From: JAEXNA01 sp050486105
GTDB lineage: Bacteria; Vulcanimicrobiota; Xenobia; Xenobiales; JADMJV01
NCBI GenBank assembly: GCA_050486105.1
Contig: JBJHCR010000221.1
Location: 1 to 11,275, forward strand
DNA length: 11,275 bases
Direction: 5' to 3'
In this document: positions 8,527-11,275 of the stretch, in pieces
Numbering within the stretch: the stretch's first letter is position 1
Layout of the letters: every line of letters starts with the position of its first letter
Made by a program: the position numbers and the translations under genes
The notes under the pieces: generated by a model
Database searches by the model: none
Seen by the model: the letters and a program-made list of their open reading frames with translations, nothing else
Told to the model about the DNA's origin: nothing

Positions 8527-8599
8527 GTTTATCGTTTACCTTGAACCGCCGAGAACACCTGCCTATGGTTGCCGTATCAGCCTGAGCAATTTCCAGTTT

Positions 8600-8615
8600 T
8601 GTGATCCTGATCACA
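8600..8615. promoter_or_regulatory. CRP/FNR-family binding site, perfect palindrome
   Basis: TGTGATCCTGATCACA has two perfect 7-bp inverted half-sites around a 2-bp centre and matches the CRP consensus TGTGA-N6-TCACA exactly. Its centre (8607.5) is about 42 bp upstream of the start predicted from the TATAAT at 8638, which is class II activator geometry. The site is symmetric, so it could also influence the minus-strand gene starting at 8526. A weak minus -10 (GATACG, 8578-8573) is at similar spacing. Which CRP/FNR-family protein binds is unknown. Confidence 0.6.
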
Positions 8616-8637
8616 GCTTTGATTGAAGATGTCGTCT

Positions 8638-8643
8638 TATAAT
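8638..8643 (+). promoter_or_regulatory. Consensus -10 box of a plus-strand promoter
   Basis: TATAAT is a perfect sigma70-type -10 box. No recognisable -35 box lies 16-18 bp upstream (the sequence there is close to AGCTTT). The CRP-type palindrome occupies the class II position instead, which suggests activator dependence. The predicted start is near A8650. Confidence 0.55.
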
Positions 8644-8649
8644 AACTTT

Positions 8650-8716
8650 AGCAAAACGATACTCCCAAGACACCCAATCCCCTGCAACCCGGAGCTCCCA
8701 CTCCGGGTTGCGCTTT
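8650..8716 (+). ncRNA. Candidate small RNA with three UCCC motifs
   Basis: A transcript starting near 8650 would meet an 11-bp terminator hairpin after only about 35 nt, giving an RNA of about 65 nt. It has no start codon followed by a useful frame, and no plus-strand gene lies downstream in the window. The unpaired 5' part is poor in G and rich in C (ACTCCCAAG at 8661, AATCCCCTG at 8676), and the terminator loop is CTCCCA (8695-8700). C-rich UCCC motifs in single-stranded regions are known in several bacterial sRNAs as seeds that pair with Shine-Dalgarno sequences. The identification is inference from promoter, activator site and terminator together. No known sRNA family is recognised. Confidence 0.45.
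8684..8716 (+). terminator. Intrinsic terminator of the candidate small RNA
   Basis: GCAACCCGGAG (8684-8694) and CTCCGGGTTGC (8701-8711) form a perfect 11-bp stem with a six-base loop, followed by TTTT and then AT. The U-run is short but the stem is very stable. In the minus direction no U-run follows, so it acts on plus-strand transcripts. Confidence 0.65.
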
Positions 8717-8764
8717 TATCTGAGCTCTCTCTGGCTCTCAGGACCGGCCCTCCAAGAAATCAAT

Positions 8765-8798
8765 AAAAAACCCTCGTCAACGAGAACGAGGGTTTTTT
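8765..8798 (-). terminator. Strong, bidirectional intrinsic terminator after tRNA-Asn
   Basis: AAAAAACCCTCGT (8765-8777) and ACGAGGGTTTTTT (8786-8798) are perfect inverted repeats of 13 bp around an 8-base loop. They form a 7-bp G/C-rich stem with a six-base U-run in either direction. It lies 3 bp beyond the encoded CCA end of the minus-strand tRNA and would also stop any plus-strand read-through from the small RNA. Confidence 0.88.
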
Positions 8799-8801
8799 CT
8801 G

Positions 8802-8876
8802 TGGCTCCGACGGCTGGATTCGAACCAACGACCAACCGGTTAACAGCCGGTTGCTCTACCACTGAGCTACGTCGGA
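8802..8876 (-). tRNA. tRNA-Asn (anticodon GTT)
   Basis: The minus strand folds as a complete 75-nt tRNA including an encoded CCA. The acceptor TCCGACG pairs with CGTCGGA, the D stem GCTC pairs with GAGC, and the anticodon stem ACCGG pairs with CCGGT. The T arm is GTTGG-TTCGAAT-CCAGC. The anticodon loop is CTGTTAA, with anticodon GTT (8844-8842), and the discriminator base is G. It has its own promoter upstream and a terminator immediately downstream, so it is a single-gene transcription unit with a leader of about 10 nt. Confidence 0.97.
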
Positions 8877-8892
8877 TCGCAGCTGCGCTGGA

Positions 8893-8921
8893 ATTATAGC
8901 AAGGAGTGGAAGTGTTGTCTA
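8893..8921 (-). promoter_or_regulatory. Sigma70-type promoter of tRNA-Asn
   Basis: On the minus strand TAGACA (8921-8916) is a five-of-six match to the -35 consensus. It is separated by exactly 17 bp from a perfect TATAAT (8898-8893). Transcription would begin near 8886, about 10 bp before the tRNA. The first three bases of the -35 box are the TAG stop codon of the reconstructed hemerythrin gene. Confidence 0.85.
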
Positions 8922-9537
8922 CCCCTTTTTGAGGAATTCAGCCAAGGGTATCAAAGCCTCTTTCTCGCGTTCAAGATGGTGCTCGAGTAGGTGGTAGAAG
9001 TCCAGGTCAAACCTCTCTTTTCTCTTTCGGGATAAGGTTCCGGCCTGGCTTTCCTGGACCAGATCCTCCAAGCCGGCTGAGGTCTCCCTTAGGCNNNNNN
9101 NNNNCCCTTAGGCCCTGGTGCTCGTAGCCCAATTCTCGAATGGCTCGCTCGATGGGAACCTGGTTCAAGAGCCAGGGAAAGAGCACTTCTTCCTGCTCCG
9201 CGATGTGGGTGTGCAGCATCTCTCCATAGCGGATCAGGTCCTCTTTTCGGTGGGCGATGAACAGCTGGTGGTAGAGGTCGAGGAGCATGTCGTGTTGTTG
9301 ATGGAAGCTTGATTGCGGGTCTGGCTGAGGCGAGTGAGGCAGCCAACAAACCAATTCGAGATGGGGAGCACTCGAGAGAACTAGCGGGTGAGACCAAGAG
9401 ACTTCTCTGTGCCAACCTCGAAATGGGCGTCGCGCCAAAGTGATGAGGAGATCTGTCCGATCCTTGGTCAGCTTGCGGAACTGATCGAGGAGGGGCGGAG
9501 CCTCCAAAAATTCTCTAAGATCAACGATTTCGGGCAT
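8919..9537 (-). CDS. Hemerythrin HHE-domain protein, interrupted by an assembly gap
   Basis: The gene starts with ATG at 9537, overlapping the upstream stop as TGATG, which implies translational coupling. An ATG at 9561 is an alternative start. The N-terminal part reads about 144 codons up to ten Ns at 9095-9104. Removing the Ns and one copy of the flanking 9-bp duplication gives a 199-aa protein that ends at TAG 8919. It contains the HHE pattern in order: HQQHD (79-83), H111 with EEVLFP, EH at 139-140, and EHHLEREKEALIP (179-191). HHE four-helix bundles bind a di-iron centre and are used for oxygen, nitric oxide or iron sensing and storage. Read without the repair, the frame shifts after the gap and loses the last helix, giving a false end at 9007. 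Gln115 is where a ligand glutamate is usual. The 199-aa size is within the range of two-motif bacterial hemerythrin proteins. The exact substrate is not predictable. Confidence 0.82.
9086..9113. other. Assembly gap with duplicated contig ends
   Basis: Ten Ns (9095-9104) are flanked on both sides by CCCTTAGGC (9086-9094 and 9105-9113). This is typical of two contig ends that overlap but were joined with a fixed placeholder. Deleting 19 bp (the Ns plus one copy) restores a single hemerythrin frame. Confidence 0.85.
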
Positions 9538-10433
9538 CAAGGAGTTCCGACGGTGATCCATTCAACCGAGCTCGGCGCCAGGGTTCCTGTCAGGGGGAAA
9601 ACTTCCGGAGCGGTGTCTGAAGGGTCCCAAATCAGGATTTCATCATCGTGGACAAACAGAATCTGGCGGGAGTCGGGGGAATAGCAAGGCGAACTGACTC
9701 CTCGCTTTTCTGGGAGATAGGAGCGCTCTGCATTATGTGCGAGATCGATTTCGATTAGGCGTGCAGTCTGTTGGGGAGGGAAGTTTCTGGTGGCGATGAT
9801 TCTGGTGCCATTGTGATTCCAATTGCCGGGCCCTTCGTTGAAAGAGGAGCGAGTTAGGGGCCGGGACTTCCTTGTTTCGAGATCTAAAATATACAGAGCA
9901 GCACGTCCCCGCCTCCGGCTGAGATAGACCGCTTGACGACCGTTGGGGGCTACCCGGGGATGAGTGTTGGTTCCCTGGTCGTAGGTAAGTCTGGTGAGAG
10001 TTTGAGTTTCTAGGTCTAGGCTGGCAAGTTCGAAGGCGCCCCAGAGGTCGGTGGTCAACAACAGGGTTCGGCCGTCTGGGCAAGGACTGGGTGAGCGGAA
10101 GTGAGCGCGCCCTTCAAGGTGGACTATAAAGTCGTGACCTCCCGCATCGGTGGAACATATCTGGCTCAAGCGGTTCTCGTCTCGAACGAAGAACACCCTG
10201 CCATGGCTTGGATCGAAACTCGGTGACCGAAGCTGACCTTGGATCCTTCCAAACCTCTGCAGATCTCGACCGTCATTGCGGCAGATGAAGAGCTTGCTGA
10301 AACCATTGTACGGAGCAGCAATTAGGATGCGCTCAGACAGAGGTCCCGCGTCGCTCGCGCTGCTGGAAAGAAGAAGAACACAGCCCAAGAAAAACAGCAA
10401 TGAACTCGCGGCTTTTGCGAGTCGCGAGTTCAT
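9537..10433 (-). CDS. Secreted TolB-like beta-propeller protein
   Basis: The preferred start is ATG at 10433 (298 aa). A longer reading from TTG 10466 adds 11 residues before what is clearly a signal peptide. Residues 1-29 are basic (NSRLAK) and then hydrophobic (SSLLFFLGCVLLL), with a likely cleavage after SDA29. FLGC is followed by more hydrophobic residues, so a lipobox is unlikely. The mature part consists of PD40/TolB-type repeats with the recurring (S/A)P(D/N)(G/S)R and DLET patterns (SPSPCPDGRTLLL, HPRVAPNGRQAVYL, SPCYSPDSRQILFV). This predicts a five- or six-bladed beta-propeller outside the cytoplasm. The N-terminal domain of true TolB is absent, so a Tol-Pal role is not shown. There is no clear Shine-Dalgarno sequence, and the start codon lies inside a 19-bp inverted repeat. 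It is preceded by a secreted-protein gene (25 bp) and coupled to the hemerythrin gene. Confidence 0.86.
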   Translation of the reverse strand: MNSRLAKAASSLLFFLGCVLLLSSSASDAGPLSERILIAAPYNGFSKLFICRNDGRDLQRFGRIQGQLRSPSFDPSHGRVFFVRDENRLSQICSTDAGGHDFIVHLEGRAHFRSPSPCPDGRTLLLTTDLWGAFELASLDLETQTLTRLTYDQGTNTHPRVAPNGRQAVYLSRRRGRAALYILDLETRKSRPLTRSSFNEGPGNWNHNGTRIIATRNFPPQQTARLIEIDLAHNAERSYLPEKRGVSSPCYSPDSRQILFVHDDEILIWDPSDTAPEVFPLTGTLAPSSVEWITVGTP

Positions 10434-10441
10434 TGCTGTTT
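10392..10441 (-). repeat. 19-bp perfect inverted repeat over the TolB-like start codon (possible attenuator)
   Basis: AAACAGCAATGAACTCGCG (10392-10410) is the exact reverse complement of 10423-10441, with a 12-base loop. In the minus-strand mRNA the 5' arm contains the proposed ATG (10433-10431). The 3' arm runs directly into TTTTTCTT, so it looks like an intrinsic terminator lying 17 bp after the upstream gene's TAA. It could terminate most transcripts, hide the start codon, or both. Confidence 0.7.
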
Positions 10442-10458
10442 GCCAGTTTCGAGAGGCT

Positions 10459-11238
10459 TTACTCAACCCAAGTAGAGGGGTGAATGTGGCTGATCATATA
10501 CTCGAGGTTGGTATTTCGTTTCACGTTGTAACGAGACTTATACGGGATTCGGGTGGCGAAAGCGTAGGTGTTTCCATAACGCTCAAGAGCGTACACTTCA
10601 TAGAAGTAGTTCCCATAAATGTCGTACCCTGTGCTCTTGATTACCGGGATTCCGGCGACATTGTCGGGGGCTGGGTCACTCCAAGTGACGCAGGCCAATT
10701 CGGCAAAGCGCTCGGTCATTTCTGTGACGATGCTCTCAGGACTCTGGCCGGCGATTCTCCCATTGGTCCATACACCCAATCGGTCACAATAATCGGGATT
10801 CAAGAACTCTCGGTCCGCGCCCATCGCTCCAAGCCGATTGACGTAGTAGCGGTCCGTGCTGCTCCACATATGGATGGCCCCGTCTTCGAACACGTAAGTG
10901 GACGGCCCGTGGGGTCCATGATGGGTTTGCCCGTTGATGTCGTGGCGAACATTGGTGAGAGTAGGACAAACCCTCTTCTCATAGACAAACTCTTGTACCG
11001 GAGGCGGAGGTGGCGTCACGACGGTCTCGCGCTCTCTCTGCTGAACTTGGGTGGAACTGTCCACGGGAGCTTGGATCGCTCTTTGGGGAGCTCGCTGGCT
11101 CCGGTCAGGACCGAGCAAAACCATCTCCTGAGGATTGCTCGGGTCGATCACATCGGCTGCCACAGTGGTAGAGAAACCACCCAGCACCAAGCCGCTCGCT
11201 AGACAAACGCCCAGCATTCGGTTCAGATATTTCTTCAT
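10459..11238 (-). CDS. Secreted protein of unknown function with proline-rich linker
   Basis: The start is ATG 11238, because a full Shine-Dalgarno sequence (AAAGGAGGT) ends 5 bp before it. A TTG at 11244 overlaps that site and is rejected. The 259-aa product has a clear signal peptide (MKKYLNRMLGVCLASGLVLG, with likely cleavage after VAA28). A polar region follows with a proline run (about residues 75-80), and then a compact C-terminal domain rich in aromatic residues and glycine (about 85-259). That domain has three cysteines (RVCPTL, DYCDRL, LACVTW), and motifs such as GAIHMWSSTDRYYVNRLG and STGYDIYGNYFYEVYALERYG. I do not recognise the family. It is probably the first gene of an operon with the TolB-like and hemerythrin genes, and it is followed by a terminator-like hairpin. 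Confidence 0.85.
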   Translation of the reverse strand: MKKYLNRMLGVCLASGLVLGGFSTTVAADVIDPSNPQEMVLLGPDRSQRAPQRAIQAPVDSSTQVQQRERETVVTPPPPPVQEFVYEKRVCPTLTNVRHDINGQTHHGPHGPSTYVFEDGAIHMWSSTDRYYVNRLGAMGADREFLNPDYCDRLGVWTNGRIAGQSPESIVTEMTERFAELACVTWSDPAPDNVAGIPVIKSTGYDIYGNYFYEVYALERYGNTYAFATRIPYKSRYNVKRNTNLEYMISHIHPSTWVE

Positions 11239-11243
11239 ACTCA

Positions 11244-11252
11244 ACCTCCTTT
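11244..11252 (-). promoter_or_regulatory. Strong ribosome binding site fixing the start at 11238
   Basis: On the minus strand AAAGGAGGT is an almost complete Shine-Dalgarno sequence, 5 bp before the ATG of the secreted protein. It is by far the best such site seen in the window. Confidence 0.85.
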
Positions 11253-11275
11253 AGGTATCCTTAGAGGGTCCAGTG

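Noticed and set aside
8708..8899. 63-codon plus-strand frame across the terminator and tRNA
   Set aside because: Its middle is the translation of the antisense strand of tRNA-Asn (GFEPTTNRLTAGCSTTELR), a common false gene call.
10276..11202. 308-codon plus-strand open frame opposite the secreted protein and TolB-like genes
   Set aside because: The minus strand has a near-perfect Shine-Dalgarno sequence, a signal peptide and, in the TolB-like gene, recognisable repeats. The plus frame shows no known motif and no ribosome binding site.
1..11275. CRISPR array, insertion sequence or phage genes
   Set aside because: I see no regularly spaced repeats, transposase or integrase motifs, or terminal inverted repeats. 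The repeats present are inside proteins or are terminator-like hairpins.

Overview
The window is a compact stretch of bacterial chromosome of moderate GC content. It carries eight protein genes, one tRNA gene and one candidate small RNA. Two ExbD/TolR-type proteins and a secreted TolB-like protein suggest a diderm (Gram-negative type) envelope. The SpoIID/LytB protein and two TPR proteins that I cannot place in standard families are compatible with a deep-branching phylum, but I cannot name the organism.

Left part (1-4638, + strand): the 3' part of a very large cysteine-free protein built from several internal repeat families, with Gly/Ala-rich hydrophobic segments near its N-terminal end. 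It is followed by a secreted SpoIID/LytB-family protein. Middle part (4610-8526): a TPR protein on the minus strand, an overlapping pair of exbD-like genes on the plus strand, and a second TPR protein on the minus strand. The second TPR protein has an N-terminus resembling a decayed GHKL (MutL/Hsp90-like) ATPase. Packing is tight: the convergent gene pairs overlap by 29 and 47 bp, and the divergent pair is separated by at most 74 bp.

Intergenic part (8527-8918): a perfect CRP-type palindrome lies about 42 bp upstream of a predicted transcription start, with a consensus -10 box. Only about 65 nt further on is an 11-bp terminator hairpin. This looks like a CRP/FNR-family-activated small RNA carrying three UCCC motifs, one of them in the terminator loop. 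Opposite it is tRNA-Asn(GTT), with its own near-consensus promoter and a strong terminator.

Right part (8919-11238, - strand): a probable three-gene operon of a secreted protein of unknown function, a TolB-like beta-propeller protein and a hemerythrin HHE protein. The hemerythrin gene is interrupted by ten Ns flanked by a 9-bp duplication. Removing the Ns and one copy restores a complete hemerythrin reading frame, whose stop codon forms part of the -35 box of the tRNA promoter. A 19-bp perfect inverted repeat covers the likely start codon of the TolB-like gene and resembles an intrinsic terminator or attenuator.
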